Part shown: one piece after another, positions 35,299 through 58,876 of the stretch
Numbering within the stretch: position 1 is the stretch's first letter
Layout of the letters: the number at the start of each line of letters is the position of its first letter
Source of the DNA: Amoebidium appalachense
Taxonomy: Eukaryota; Ichthyosporea
Assembly: GCA_963693365.1 (NCBI GenBank)
Contig: CAVNZM010000006.1
Location: 10,664,001-10,728,000, forward strand
DNA: 64,000 bases
Direction: 5' to 3'
The notes under the pieces: generated by a model
The model's input: the letters and a program-made list of their open reading frames with translations, nothing else
Database searches by the model: none
What the model was told of the DNA's origin: nothing
Made by a program: the position numbers and the translations under genes

Positions 35299-35330
35299 GG
35301 GGGGGGAGGGGGGGGGGGGGGGATGCCGGT
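35111..35330. repeat. Poly-G and (GA)n
   Basis: Poly-G at about 35116-35136 and (GA)n blocks at 35171-35190, 35202-35210 and 35227-35297, with G-rich ends. Confidence 0.95.
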
Positions 35331-35534
35331 ATCCGCTTGCTGGACCAGGTAAGGGGTGGCCGCAGACGCTCTCGTACCGAATCAGCAACCCGGGCCCACA
35401 CCGGCGCATGCCAGTCCAAACATGCCAGACTATGCATGAGACAGCCCGGAGGGGTGTCACTGCTGCACTGCAGATCGATGATTGGTAGAAGTAGTAGGGT
35501 CCCCCAATAATAGGTACCACTATTGGTTAGCTAC

Positions 35535-35850
35535 CCCCCCCCCCCCCCCCCCCCCCCCGGTCTCTCTCTAGATCTGCCAGTGAAAAATTGAAGGCGTCAC
35601 CGGGTGGGTCGGCGTTCTCTCTCCAAAATTTCTGATAAATTTGATCCCCCCTCCCCCCCCCCCCCCCCCCCCACCCCACCCCCTCCCCCCCCTCTGCGCC
35701 CAGAGGGGAGGGGGGCGGGGGGAGGGGAGGGCAGCCGCGAACCACTGGCAGGCGCACACGGGTGCACGTGCACGTCGGTGAGGGAGGGCGGATAGCTTCA
35801 CGGGGGGGGGGGGGGAGGGGGGGGGGGGGGGGGGGGGAGGGGGAGAAGGA
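35535..35850. repeat. Poly-C and poly-G blocks
   Basis: Poly-C at about 35535-35558 and 35654-35672; poly-G at about 35802-35813 and 35818-35837. Confidence 0.92.
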
Positions 35851-35919
35851 GCGGGCATGTACACTCGCAGTAGGCTCGGCACGTACCGTGGCCCGCATAC
35901 ACGACGACACAGCCATAGC

Positions 35920-36055
35920 ATAATTAGAGCACACACACCTGCACAGTGCCTGTACATGGCGTGCACACATCCGCACACGTGTGCACACACACATACACAC
36001 ACACAGTCACGTGCGCGTGCACACACACGCGCACACGTGCACACACACATGCACG

Positions 36056-36087
<32 letters not shown>

Positions 36088-36118
36088 TGTGCACACACAC
36101 ACGCGCGCGCGCGCGCGC
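35920..36118. repeat. (CA)n/(CG)n microsatellite
   Basis: CA steps with TG palindromic interruptions and a terminal CGCGCG block at 36102-36117. Confidence 0.93.
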
Positions 36119-36549
36119 CTCGAACCACAAATTCAATGTCGTGCACAACACACACAAACCATTGGAAAAATATGGTAGTCACATGCACCGGCCTGGCTTT
36201 CATGAGGCTTATGTCTCTTCACTTCAGTTCAGTGTTTTTTTGTTTTTTGTTTCGGTACTATTATGTTTTCATGTCTGACTTTGACAGTAACACGGACATA
36301 GATACTTACATAAAACAATCGCTCGGTGGGGTCAACGGAAGGGCGGCCCTCTTCTTTTGCAATCAGGACAATTTATTAAATACTCATAGACAAATCAAAC
36401 ACAGGCCGCGTGACAGGGCAACACAAACATACGAGCGGATCTGAGAAAGGGCATATCAAGAAATGAACAGTGTCTGAAGTAAACAAATATTCATGATTAC
36501 GGAACCCATGGGTGCAAGTGCCAGCCATTCAAATTACTAAAGTGAATGT

Positions 36550-36592
<43 letters not shown>

Positions 36593-36696
36593 ACAACCAA
36601 AATCCCCACACCTACGTGTGTAGTCGTTGCCTGCAGAGCACCCAGGGCCCATCACACCACAGCCGCGCACCAAGCCACCGCCTGACATTTGTGAAC
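36119..36696. other. 3' flank of the NFX1-like gene
   Basis: Unique sequence with a poly-C of about 37 nt at 36551-36587. No R3H domain or further NFX1 exon was recognised on the minus strand. Confidence 0.5.
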
Positions 36697-48663
<11,967 letters not shown>

Positions 48664-49303
48664 ACTGCCCACTGTTGCTCAGCACCTATGTCTTTCCAAC
48701 GTTGAGTTGGCCCATAAGGAGGGGAGAAGATCCCGCCTGGTGGAGCTGTGTAAAAATAAAAACTGGGACCATGAGAGGTCCGAATGACCTGTGTATGCGG
48801 GGAAGTGAAAGTGAAACTACAAGTAACAGGCGGTTCGCTAAAAAACACCTGACTCTATGTATCCGAGGCCCTGCCAAAAGTACCGTAAGCCAAAAGCGAC
48901 TGCGCCTTCGGCCAACTTGAACAGAACAGCTGGTTGAGGAATGCAATATTAGATTTTTTGCGTAATGGTTGATAGGCTTGTAACCCAATCGGAACCATTC
49001 CCGCCGTTTCTCAAAAGGAACATGATTGGTGGACCATTTGCGGTCATTCCTGTTTTTGGTGGGACGTGCTTTCATTGGCTACGAGGGAAGCAACACTATT
49101 GGACTAAGAGGTGGACTAACTTTAAGCCAGCTTCTAATTGGTAGCAAATCACTTGGTATTTTCTTGTTTTTGCATACAGCCAGCTCAGCTTGCCTTGACT
49201 CGGCCGGCCTGCGCGCGCACCCTCTAGAAAAACAGACACACACCAAGTGGCACGAGTGACGAGTACACACACCCGCCTCTGACAGCGACCTGCACGCAGC
49301 ACC
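48664..49303. promoter_or_regulatory. Bidirectional promoter between NFX1 and dUTPase
   Basis: The 640-bp gap between divergent start codons holds CCAAT at 48985 and ATTGG at 49025, 49074, 49098 and 49137, plus TTCCCGCC at 48998-49005, which matches an E2F site. There is no TATA box and no long homopolymer, unlike the surrounding DNA. Four of five boxes face dUTPase in ATTGG orientation. dUTPase is a known S-phase, E2F-type target in other eukaryotes; here regulation is inferred. Confidence 0.6.
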
Positions 49304-49921
49304 ATGCCCTCTGCGACCACCACCAGCGCACCCCCCGCCATGCTTAGCCACGTGCTCCCCAAGCTGCGCGTCAAGCGGCTGACCCCTAAAGCCACCCTGC
49401 CACAGAGGGGCAGCAGCAAGGCAGCTGGCTACGACCTGTTCAGGTGTGTTCATATGGGTTTGAGTGAGAGGTGCCTGCTTGGAAACATTAGAGGAATGAC
49501 AGAGTGTATAGGGCTACTTTTGCTTTTCGTGTGAGCTACAATTGCTGTAGGGCCACTTGCGCTGTTGGCCATACCTTTGTGGCAGGCGCTTTCTCCTTTC
49601 TTCACCATCCTCTCTTTGTGAAGGTAACAAGTGCTTACTAGCTGGGTGCAGCGCTTACGACACAGTTATCCCTGCACGTGGCAAGGCGCTCATCCAGACG
49701 GACATCTCCATCTCTATCCCAGACGACTGCTACGCACGTGTGGGTGAGTGTTGATTGGTTCCCCGGCCTACCCAGCACGGGAAAATTTGCTACCGGCCAT
49801 GTAGCAAATGCACTCTTCCCTTCCATGCCCTTCCCCCAATCTCTTCCCCCCCGCCGGGGCCCCACCCTTCAACGCCGCCACCCCCAACTCTTTGGGCTTC
49901 CACTTCACGTTCGCAAGACCT

Positions 49922-49962
<41 letters not shown>

Positions 49963-50896
49963 CGCACACACACACACACACACATACACATCTACAACAG
50001 GAAACACCATACTCGCCTTTGATTTCTATCGATGCTGAGCTCTGCCCATATATCGTTCCGGTGGTTTTTTTCCTTTTTGCAAAACTTCTAACATCCTGCA
50101 CCGTGTTGTCCTGTGCGTCTTTGTACCCTGTAGTTTGTTTTCTCTTTAAAGCTCCCTCTACCTTCAATATCCCCTATGCGACACTCACGTTGCCCTTTCT
50201 CAACCACTATCACAAACTTCGGAACACACTGTCCTGTTGCAACAGCTACCTTACTCATCCCTTTCACACTCTTCCCTTTCCCTGCATCACTTGAGATAAC
50301 CCGAGTTCTGCCCCTTTGCTACCTCCCCTTAATCATTTCAACGGCTGTTTTCCTTTAACCCATAATTGTTTGCCACACCATGGGGTGATACCCCATAGTT
50401 GCTTGCCACGACAAATATTTCTGCTTTCTACCGCTGGTCTTTATCACAGCCCACTTGGCGCCTGCACACGCCTGCAACTCTCTATGTATCCACTTTTTAG
50501 CACTTCCCTTTCCCGTGGCCACTTTCTCTGACTTCCCTTTGCCCCCCCCCCCCCCACCCTCCCTCGTTACCTGCTCACCTTACCTATCCAATCCCCCCTC
50601 CCCCCCCCCCCCCCCCCCCCCCCCCCTCCCCCTCTCTTCTCCCTGCAGCACCACGGTCTGGGCTTGCCTGGAAGCACCATCTGGACACTGGTGCAGGAGT
50701 CATTGATGCCGACTACCGAGGAAACGTGGGGGTGGTCATGTTTAACCACGCAGACACAGAGTTTGCAGGTGGGTGTTGGCTTCTATCGCGCTATGTCTCT
50801 TGTTGCTTGTGTTTGTGCAGTACGCATTATCTGGTGCTGCTGTTTCATGCATGTAAGCGCAGATGCTCCACGCCCCTCCCCCTTCCCCCCCCCCCC

Positions 50897-50927
<31 letters not shown>

Positions 50928-52059
50928 GGGGCCACACACACACACACCCAAACACACTTCTGGGTGTCGTGGATGTCTCTAGAAATTTAAATTGCTTTCA
51001 TCTAGCAACCCCCGTCCACAAATATCAACCAGCTTGTGCACTCCATTTTCTGCATCAATAGTGTCCCTGGATTGCATCAGGATTCTGACACCCCCATCTG
51101 CATATCTGCATGGAACACCACTTTTCGAGTGCTTCTTCCTTTCCAATTGACCTTTTGCTGCAGTCACCCCTTTCCCATCCTCCACCCCCCGACCCTCTCT
51201 CTCCCTTTCTCCTCCCCCTTCCCCCCTCCCCTCCCCCCTCTCTCTTTCCCTCCCCTGGCCTACAGCCCCCTCTCGCCCTTCCTCTTCCTCGTCCTGTCGC
51301 TGCCCCCTCCCCTCCTCCCTCCCTCCCCCCCCCCCCCCCCCCCCTCCCCGCCTTTGCCTTTTCCTTTACCCCGAACTATGCACTGACTTGTGCCGTTGCA
51401 GTCAAGAAAGGTGACCGCATAGCGCAGCTGATTTTGGAGAGGATCTACATGCTGGACATCGAGAATGTGGAGGTGTGTATTTCAAACCCTGTGGTCCGTG
51501 CATAAGATGGCTGTGCAGACAAAAAGCTCTGCTTCCCTCACACACCGCTTCCTCCTCCCTACCTTCCACTGTTCTTGTCCACCCCGTCTCCCCTCCTCCT
51601 CCCCCCCTTCCCCTCGTCCCCATCCTTTATTCTGGCTCCGAAGCTGTGTGCCTAACCTCCCCCCCCCCCGCGGGCATGGTTGCTCTGTGTCGTGCATCTG
51701 TAAGCACATACGCATTTTTCGCTGCACTGCATTAGTTTGCACACACATATTCACCGTTTTGCTCACCTTGCTTGCATAAGCAACCCTGCTCGTCTTTGAT
51801 CAAGACGGGTTGACCCTCCCAAGTTCAGTTGATGCTGCTGTCTGAGTTGGAGAGTCGTATATACGCGGGCTAAGGGGTCGAAACTCAATCGCAATTGATG
51901 ACTTGGGCCCTCCCTGAGGATGGGCTCTGCTTATGACACATACTGTGCGCATGGCTATGTTGCATACTTGAATGTTTGCCTTTGCATGTGTCCTTCGTGT
52001 ATGCGTACTTCGTACCGTGTTCCGCATTCAAACCCCCCCCCCCCCCCCCCACCCCATCC

Positions 52060-52093
<34 letters not shown>

Positions 52094-52693
52094 AAGCACC
52101 ACCTCATCCATGCCCACACATTCCTTTCTCAACTTCGTGTGTTTTAAGACCACGTAGCATGCACACACTGAACAGCATCCCAGGGTTGTTGGTGAGAGTC
52201 GGATGTAGCATGCATTGGGAAACGGGAAGTGAAACGTAGGGCAGGGGGGGACAGGGGAGGGCGGGGGGAGGGGGAGGGGGGGAGGGGGGGGGGGGGGGGG
52301 AAGAGGGGAGGGGAGGGGGGGTGAAGGGGGAAGGGGAGGGGGGTGGAGGGAGGGGGGGGGGGGGGGGGGGGGGGGGGTGTGCAGGAAGGGACGGGATGAT
52401 GATTGGTGTCCGTGATGGCCGAGGTATTGGCTTCATGTTCTTATGCTTGTCTCTGTTTTGTTTGTTTTGTTTTTTTTTCCCTTCTTTTTTTATGGTTTCT
52501 TTCGGATGTAGGGGCGGCAATGGCTAAGAAGAGCAGAGATGAGGAAGGAGGCAAGGTGGTGGCATGAGATCAATCATTTTTGTGTAGGCTTTATTGACAT
52601 GTTTTTGTATTTGTGCAGGACTTGGAGGAAACTGAGCGAGGGGCTGGTGGGTTTGGCTCCACGGGTGGATTCCAACCACAGCAACAAAACTAG
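49304..52693 (+). CDS. DUT: dUTP diphosphatase (dUTPase), five exons
   Basis: Hydrolyses dUTP to dUMP and pyrophosphate, keeping uracil out of DNA and feeding dTMP synthesis. It acts as a homotrimer in nucleus, cytosol or mitochondrion. Exons 49304-49443, 49652-49743, 50649-50768, 51402-51472 and 52619-52693 join in phase to 165 residues, the usual length for trimeric eukaryotic forms. All five motifs are present: AAGYDLFSAYD (split by intron 1), [41 protein letters not shown] and the C-terminal [11 protein letters not shown]. The start ATG at 49304 sits in CAGCACCATGCC. The Ser/Thr/Ala/Pro-rich first 18 residues could be disordered; no clear targeting signal was seen. Introns 2 and 3 carry poly-C, and intron 4 holds repeat family 1 copy B. 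The gene looks intact. Confidence 0.97.
49924..49980. repeat. Poly-C then (CA)n in dUTPase intron 2
   Basis: About 37 C at 49924-49960, then CG and CA dinucleotides. Confidence 0.95.
50541..50640. repeat. Poly-C blocks before dUTPase exon 3
   Basis: Poly-C at about 50541-50554 and 50597-50625, forming much of the pyrimidine tract of the exon 3 acceptor CTGCAG. Confidence 0.92.
50887..50930. repeat. Poly-C, poly-A, poly-G triple run
   Basis: C run 50887-50897, A run 50898-50919, G run 50920-50930 in dUTPase intron 3, joined without spacers. Confidence 0.95.
51671..52031 (+). repeat. Dispersed repeat family 1, copy B
   Basis: Near-identical inverted counterpart of 20704-21082, in dUTPase intron 4. 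It begins GGCATGGTTGCTCTGTGTCG, has the CATAAGCA...TGCTTATG closing pair at about 51774 and 51930, and ends CGCATTCAAA, followed at 52032 by a C-rich tail to about 52091. Confidence 0.9.
52238..52378. repeat. G-rich block in dUTPase intron 4
   Basis: G-rich with single A interruptions, ending in poly-G at about 52351-52377. Confidence 0.9.
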
Positions 52694-53145
52694 AATGTGA
52701 GCATGTGTGCATAGGCGTATGTGACCAGCTTGATGCAATATTATCCATGATCTGGGCCGTAGTTATGTGCATACCCCCACCGTATGATAGAAGAGAGGGT
52801 TTGCCTGGAGTCCGGGCAGACACTTAGTGTGTGTTCGCCGAGGGGGGGAGGGGATGATCACACTGTATATCGTGATTTGTGTACAGGACGATTGCCCCGG
52901 ACACCATACCTTCACTAATATTCGTAGCACGAGTTAATGTGACCGTGGTACCTTAACATATCATGGCGCGATAGTTATGAAGGATGTATCATGCAGTCAG
53001 TAGGTCTGCAGAGCTATCGATTAACTCTTCCAATAAAACAAAAATCAATCGACTCCTGCATGCCCATCTAGTGAAGTGGGAGAAGACACAAGGCAGTTGA
53101 CTATGCACACACACACATAAACGCACACTCACACACACTCAATCT

Positions 53146-53151
<6 letters not shown>
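52694..53151. other. dUTPase 3' flank, no gene seen
   Basis: Unique sequence; AATAAAAC at about 53032 could be a polyadenylation signal but is 340 bp past the stop. Confidence 0.4.
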
Positions 53152-53225
<74 letters not shown>

Positions 53226-53235
53226 CACCCACTCG

Positions 53236-53281
<46 letters not shown>
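53152..53281. repeat. (CT)n and (CA)n
   Basis: CT dinucleotides 53155-53221, a 20-bp spacer, then CA 53240-53280. Confidence 0.97.
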
Positions 53282-53507
53282 CTGCATGTACAGTGGCAAT
53301 ACATCTGGCAGGCGTGTGCACATTGACCATGCATAAACTCTGTATCCTAAGTTCACGTGCAGTCCGCAGGCACATATCCATCTTAGAACGCAATTTGATG
53401 TTGGCCGTATAATAACTGGCCACTACACACCTGGCCTTATTATAACCACCGTTTCAACATACGAACTCATATCCCCATTCCCGTTGCACATGCAGTGAAA
53501 GCTATCC

Positions 53508-53541
<34 letters not shown>

Positions 53542-53625
53542 ACCACCACCACCACAAAAAAAAAAAAAAAAAAAAAAAAAAAAGAAGAAGAAGAAGAAGA
53601 AGGAAAAAGAAAAGAAAAGAAAGAA
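53508..53625. repeat. Poly-C, (ACC)n, poly-A, (AAG)n composite
   Basis: Poly-C 53508-53540, (CAC)n 53541-53556, poly-A 53557-53583, then AAG repeats and A/G-rich sequence. Confidence 0.96.
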
Positions 53626-53781
53626 TAGGAAAGAGAGATAGAAAGAAGGGCAAAAAATGGGCCGCACGGTGACCTACAGCCGGAATAGGTCTCCGGAAGG
53701 CATAGGTGTCTTCTCCTCCCTCCATCTCCTATTTTTCTTGCTTCTGCTTACTGCTGCAACTTTAACCCCCGGCCTTTCCCA

Positions 53782-54030
53782 CTGCCCTTGCCTGCATAAG
53801 CAACCCTGCTCGTCTCTGATCAAGACGGGTGACCTACCCATGTTCAAGTGAAACACTATCTGAGTTGGGTTTCGTTAACGAGGTGAATTAGTCGAAACTC
53901 GGGTACTGTGGATGACGTGGGCCCCCCCTGAGGATGAGCTCTGCTTATTATGCATACTCTTTATGTATGGCTTGCATTCTGCATCGTGTTATCCGTTTGT
54001 TCTTGTGTTCGTACTTTTTGACGCATTCAA
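53782..54030 (+). repeat. Dispersed repeat family 1, copy C
   Basis: Diverged, shorter copy with the same order of blocks: CCTGCATAAGCAACCCTGCT, TGATCAAGACGGGT, GTCGAAACTC, CCCTGAGGATGAGCTCTGCT, and GCATTCAAA running into a C-rich tail at 54031-54075. Sequence between these blocks has changed far more than the blocks. Confidence 0.85.
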
Positions 54031-54040
54031 ACCCCCTCCC

Positions 54041-54089
<49 letters not shown>

Positions 54090-54110
54090 ACCACCACCAC
54101 CACCAACCAT
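54031..54110. repeat. Poly-C then (CA)n/(CAC)n
   Basis: C tail of repeat copy C passing into CA and CAC repeats. Confidence 0.95.
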
Positions 54111-54339
54111 CCCCTCCTCACTTCCAGGCCCCCCTCCCTAGGCCCTCCCGGCCCAGCATGAACGTCACTTTAAATCTGGGGTAGCACTTGTGCACCCCTC
54201 CCTCCGCCCTGGCCCACCCACCTACCCACTCAGCCACACACACATTTACACACACATGCACCCAGGCACCCACTCATCACATTCATGTACGCACGAGTGC
54301 CCCCGCGCTTTCGCACACACATGTGCGCGCGCACACACA

Positions 54340-54342
54340 CGA

Positions 54343-54406
<64 letters not shown>

Positions 54407-54440
54407 CACACACACACACGCACGCGCGCGCGCGCGCGCA
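54340..54440. repeat. (CA)n, poly-A, (CA)n, (CG)n
   Basis: CA 54350-54386, A run 54387-54405, CA, then CGCGCG 54423-54439. Confidence 0.95.
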
Positions 54441-54898
54441 TGTGTAGTCTCACCCATCGAACGTGGGCATATCCAAATCAAGTTGCAAGGGCATCGACAT
54501 TAATCAAACCGTTCAGGTCATGTACTCACTATCATAGCGATATTTATGTTGAATGATCATGTGCACGAAATTGTTTATTTGGGACGTTTCCGTATGTTTT
54601 GGGGGTTGTCATGTATGATTATTTATTTCATTATGGATAACCGATGGTATGTGACCATCTCCATATTGTTTGGTCACAAAATGATGCCATTTCGGAACTC
54701 TTTATATGGCAAACATGCATATCTCGAGCTCGATTGCACCTATCTTGAATATCTCGTGAAAGTATGAACTTTCACCAATTGGACGGAAATACATAAATGA
54801 ACTGGCTGGTATGCATCACTTTATCTGGATGTACCCACTGTTCGGGAAACGAAAAGGGGGAGGAGGGGGAGGGTTAGACTTGAATGCAATGGAAGCCT
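54441..54898. other. Intergenic, no gene seen
   Basis: Unique AT-rich sequence with short frames only. Confidence 0.5.
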
Positions 54899-54899
54899 C

Positions 54900-54900
<1 letters not shown>

Positions 54901-54941
<41 letters not shown>

Positions 54942-54948
54942 AAAAAAA

Positions 54949-55000
<52 letters not shown>

Positions 55001-55295
55001 CTAGGAGGGGAGGGGGTGGGAGAAGGTAGATCCAAGGAGGGGGGGGAAGAGAGGGGGGAGGGGGGAGGGGGGGGGAAGAGAGGGGGAGGGGGGGGGGGAG
55101 AGAGAGAAGGGGGAGGGGAGGGAGAGGAGGGAGGGAGGGAGGGAGAAGGGGGGAAAGGCACCTTTCTGGTAGTATCCAAAGATCGCATCAACAGAAATTA
55201 GAGATGACGTGAGTAGGTGATCAGTAGGACTTTCGGCTGGATTTTGCCGGCAACAAGTGCAAATAGACCCAAACTGAATTTGATGTTATTTTTTT

Positions 55296-55370
<75 letters not shown>

Positions 55371-55413
55371 GGGAGGGGGGAGGGGCAGGGTGTGGGTGGT
55401 GGAGGTGGAGGTG

Positions 55414-55463
<50 letters not shown>

Positions 55464-55500
55464 GGAGGGGGGGGAGGGGGGGGGGGGGGGGGGGGGGGGG
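54901..55500. repeat. Poly-C, poly-A, poly-G and further G tracts
   Basis: C 54901-54930, A 54931-54948, G 54949-55000, then G-rich to 55152. After a 130-bp gap, T 55286-55296 into G 55297-55369 and G 55428-55500 with few interruptions. Confidence 0.96.
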
Positions 55501-55659
55501 TACCAACAGGTGCAATTGTTTAGTGCGTGTTTGGCAGCGCCGTAAAGTCGCGGTATTCGTCTTTTCGCGCAAACCCGCGATTGAAAGTTTGCCCTACCAA
55601 ACACGCCACAGCTTTCTAAACACGATAAAGACGATAGGCATAAATTTTTATCGCCGTTA

Positions 55660-55925
55660 CTGGGTGTGTGTGTGTGCGTGCGCGCGTGTGTGTGCGTGTG
55701 TGTGGGTGTGGGTGTGGTGGTGGTGGGGGGGGAGGGGGGGGGGGATGCCACCGTCCTTTTTTTTCCCTTTTTTTTCGGGGGGAGGGGAGGGGGGGGGGGG
55801 GGAGGGGGGGAGGGGGATTTGGGGGGGGGGGGGGGTAGGGGGGAGGCAAAGGGCAGGCGAGTGTGGGATAGGGAGGGTGGGGTGGGGGGGTGGGGGAGAG
55901 GGGGGGGGGGGGGGGGCGGGGGGGT
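55660..55925. repeat. (TG)n and G-rich tract with T runs
   Basis: TG/CG steps 55663-55726, then alternating G-rich blocks and two 8-nt T runs. Confidence 0.9.
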
Positions 55926-56195
55926 CCTAGGAAGTTGGTTTGGACATAGGCGACACGCAGGTAATTGAGGGCAGTGGAAGAACGGGCAAAAGAGTTGGAA
56001 ACTGGCATATGGGCACCCAGTCAGGCATTCCTTATGCATGACTGTGCTACTAATTATGACGGGGAAAAATCGTGAAACATAATATTGGCCGGATGTATGC
56101 CTCTCCTCTTTCCTCTCTGGTTCCGTCACCAGGTCTCGGCGTTTATGTACCTACTAGTATTCATGGTGCGCATGATTTTAGGATAGTGTACCCAC
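55926..56195. other. Intergenic, no gene seen
   Basis: Ordinary sequence without a supportable ORF. Confidence 0.45.
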
Positions 56196-56280
56196 ATTTA
56201 TTTTTTATTTTGTTTATTTTTTATCCCGTTTCACTCCCGGCGAGGCACTGCCTCAGGGGAGCTTACCGTCTTCCGCCTAG
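56196..56280 (+). repeat. Dispersed repeat family 3, copy A
   Basis: T-rich lead, then TTTTTATCCCGTTT, TCCCGG, CTCAGGGG and TTACCGTCTTCC in the same order and spacing as 63385-63476. Confidence 0.75.
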
Positions 56281-57050
56281 ACACATATCGTACTGTATAG
56301 CACACTCATAAGTCAGGATTCTAATTGACCCCAACTGGCACTATTTTTTAGTTACGCCTTATCCCACGGTTCTAGCATACTGTACCCACACACTGTGTGT
56401 TTTTTTTATGGTGAAACGTTGGAGGCATGAGTATTAAGCAGCGTGAGTGTGCAAAAACGCCGTGTGACGGTCTTAGCCTCTGTTTTGGGAAGTTTGTGTG
56501 TTGTGTGTAAGCACAGGGGGGAAGTAATACAGCAGGGCCATTGGATACCATTGGCAACTGAATTCTCTGAAACTTTAAAGTATAGAATTATCTCCCTTCT
56601 TCCAGACCAACACATTGGCTGGCAAACATCGACTCGTGAGATTGATAATTTGCCGTGTACTTTTGCCGAATTCGTGTTGAAAGAGTAGGATGCGAGAATG
56701 GAGAGCAATGAGGGATGGGAAACTGAGGAGGATGACGACAAGGTGGGGAAGGGGGGGAGGGGGGGGGGGGGGGGGGGGGGGGGGGAGGGGAGGGGAGGAA
56801 GCGGGGGGAGGGAGGGTGAAAAGATTCCGGCATGCCCTATACATAGTCAAGATAAGAACATCGACATGCACTGAAACGGTGCGAGAAGTTTCAAGGAATG
56901 CAAATGTATGTCTTTACAACGAATTGCTCTGTACAAAGCTATAGATCCGTGGCACTTGAGCACTACTAACTACAGATTATATACCAGGGACTATACTATA
57001 TCGGGATTCACAATTATGTCCATGTGCATCCTGCATGTCGATGCCATCAA
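56281..57050. other. Intergenic with one poly-G
   Basis: Poly-G at about 56759-56785 in otherwise ordinary sequence. No supported gene. Confidence 0.5.
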
Positions 57051-57077
57051 ATTAGAGCCGAGTTTCGTTTGCACCAA

Positions 57078-57930
57078 CTAGACTCTGACAAAAGCCTGTG
57101 CGGCTGTGGCCGGCACCTCATCGCCAAACAAGACACTGCCGGGCCGCACGAGGTCAAGCCGGGCCTTGGGCACGGCCAGCGTGGCGTAGGAGCTCGCAGC
57201 GTGCAGCAGCAGCACGCTGCGGTCCAGCCCGCCCTCGCGCACGAGCCACTTGCTGTCCTTGACAAACCTCGCCAGCCCGCCCACCACGGCAGGCTTGTCC
57301 TCGGCGGCAAAGTGCGTCATGATGCCGGCCACGCTCAGCCCCGGCAGCTCGAGCATGGCCAGGGCGTCGGCCCTGCCCTCCTCGCTGCCCACATCCAGCC
57401 ACCTCCGCATGCCGCCCGACGAGAGCGCCACGTGCACAGGGACGGTGCTGTTGTGCCGTTGCGCCGTGTCCGACACCTCCTGGGCCACAGCCAGGCTGGT
57501 CACAAGCTCGTCCACACGGAGCCCCAGCGCAGACTCCACCTCGGCCGCGGTGGCGGGGCGAAGGCGAATGATGCGGCCGGTGAAGTTGCCGTCACGCACG
57601 GCCTGTGCCTCCGCGTTGGTGGCCACACCCACACAGGGGATGTCTGCGGCAAGGATGGCCGGCAGCACAACCTCGATGCCCCACCCATAGGCGTTGTGCT
57701 TGAGGGCCGGGCAAATCTGTGGGCCAGCCTCGCCTAGAATGTCTTTGAGCGTGTCGATGTTCTGCCCGAATGCAGTGACTTTGGGCTGCAGGCTGGGGGC
57801 CACCGACGGAGGGGGTGGGGGCGGAGCTGGAAGCAGTGGGCGCAGCAAAGGCGGCAGTGGCGGCCAAGGCAAGGCCGAGCACGGCGGGGAGGAGGGCGCC
57901 GAAGGATCTGGAAGCACTGGAGCGGGTCAT
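57078..57930 (-). pseudogene. Secreted broad-specificity racemase-like protein, copy 1 (one frameshift)
   Basis: Inverted paralogue of 58877-59725. The ATG at 57930 gives a signal peptide (MTRSSASRSF, then a hydrophobic LLPAVLGLALAATAAFA). An extra C in the ACCCCC run near 57810-57815, where copy 2 has four C, throws the start out of frame with the rest. The remaining frame is open to the stop at 57078 and keeps the PLP-lysine region ALKHNAYG, HVALSSGGMRRW, GIMTHFAAEDKP and RPGSVLFGDE. Like copy 2 it ends AFVRV and lacks the C-terminal domain. With a four-C run it would be intact, so an assembly error must be excluded. It has its own ATTGG and TATATAAA. Confidence 0.75.
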
Positions 57931-58100
57931 GGTGGCGTGCACGTAGAGCGTGAGGACAAAGTGTTGGTAAATGGAACTGGCGGGTATGGAGATTTGCTTT
58001 GGGTAACGCCTTGCGGAGGTTGTGTTGTCGACTAAAAGTATCCACTCTCGGGATTCTCATTTTATATAGTTTTTGGTGATGTAGAATAGCCAATCAAAAT
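57931..58100 (-). promoter_or_regulatory. Promoter of racemase copy 1 (ATTGG + TATA)
   Basis: On the minus strand ATTGG at 58094-58090 is followed 21 bp on by TATATAAA at 58068-58061, about 130 bp before the ATG. The spacing resembles that of copy 2, yet the rest of the upstream sequences differ. Confidence 0.6.
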
Positions 58101-58680
58101 GAGGACGTCTGCCGCATTGTTTACATTCCAAGTCACTGATCTAAAAATAGCACCCATGTCAAGATCTCGATTCTGAGCTCGAGGATCCGATATTACAGTA
58201 TGTACATTGTAGCCTTACTCAAATCAGTGACAACTCTGCATTCAGCCTGAGCAAATTCACCGTGTCAACGTACAGATATTCCTCTCTCTTACTCATCTAT
58301 TTATATTCTTTTTTGCCACAAGCTGCAGCCTGTCTTTGATGCATGGGGGACACTGATTGGGGGTAACACCGCGCATTCCTGAGCACATTCCGAAGAAGTT
58401 TGACGTCACTGCATTCTCTGGCCGTCCCAAGCTTGCACAGGTCCTTGAATTGCAAGGCCGTGCAAGAACAGAGCCTGTTGCCATACAGCCTTACTTATAT
58501 AAAAAATTTACTACTGTGTTATTTTGAATAAAATAAGGAGGAAGGACTGCGAATTTCAATGATGGGCGAGCGATCTTACTTGCCGTTTGCAGCTAACTAG
58601 TGTTGTGCTGTCACTGCTGTGCTATTTTTATTCTGGCACAAGATCACGAATTGTAAACAAATACACAAAACTTTTATCAA
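58101..58680. other. Spacer between divergent racemase copies
   Basis: AT-rich; a 63-codon minus-strand frame (58484-58293) has no recognisable content. Confidence 0.5.
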
Positions 58681-58687
58681 TCGTTTG

Positions 58688-58722
58688 ATTGGATGCCCGT
58701 TCCACGCAAAAAGCTATATAAA
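58688..58722 (+). promoter_or_regulatory. Promoter of racemase copy 2 (ATTGG + TATA)
   Basis: ATTGG at 58688-58692 and TATATAAA at 58715-58722, 22 bp apart, about 155 bp before the start codon. Confidence 0.62.
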
Positions 58723-58876
58723 CTCCGGGAGTCAACAAAAGGCAACCAGTCAACCATTCTCAGTTCCGAGGTCATACAGTACACACCTGTCAATCAGCGC
58801 CAACCTCCGGTTATCAAATCTAATTCTACCTACCATATCTCTTCTTGCACTCTGTAGTAGCTACGTGAACGCCACC

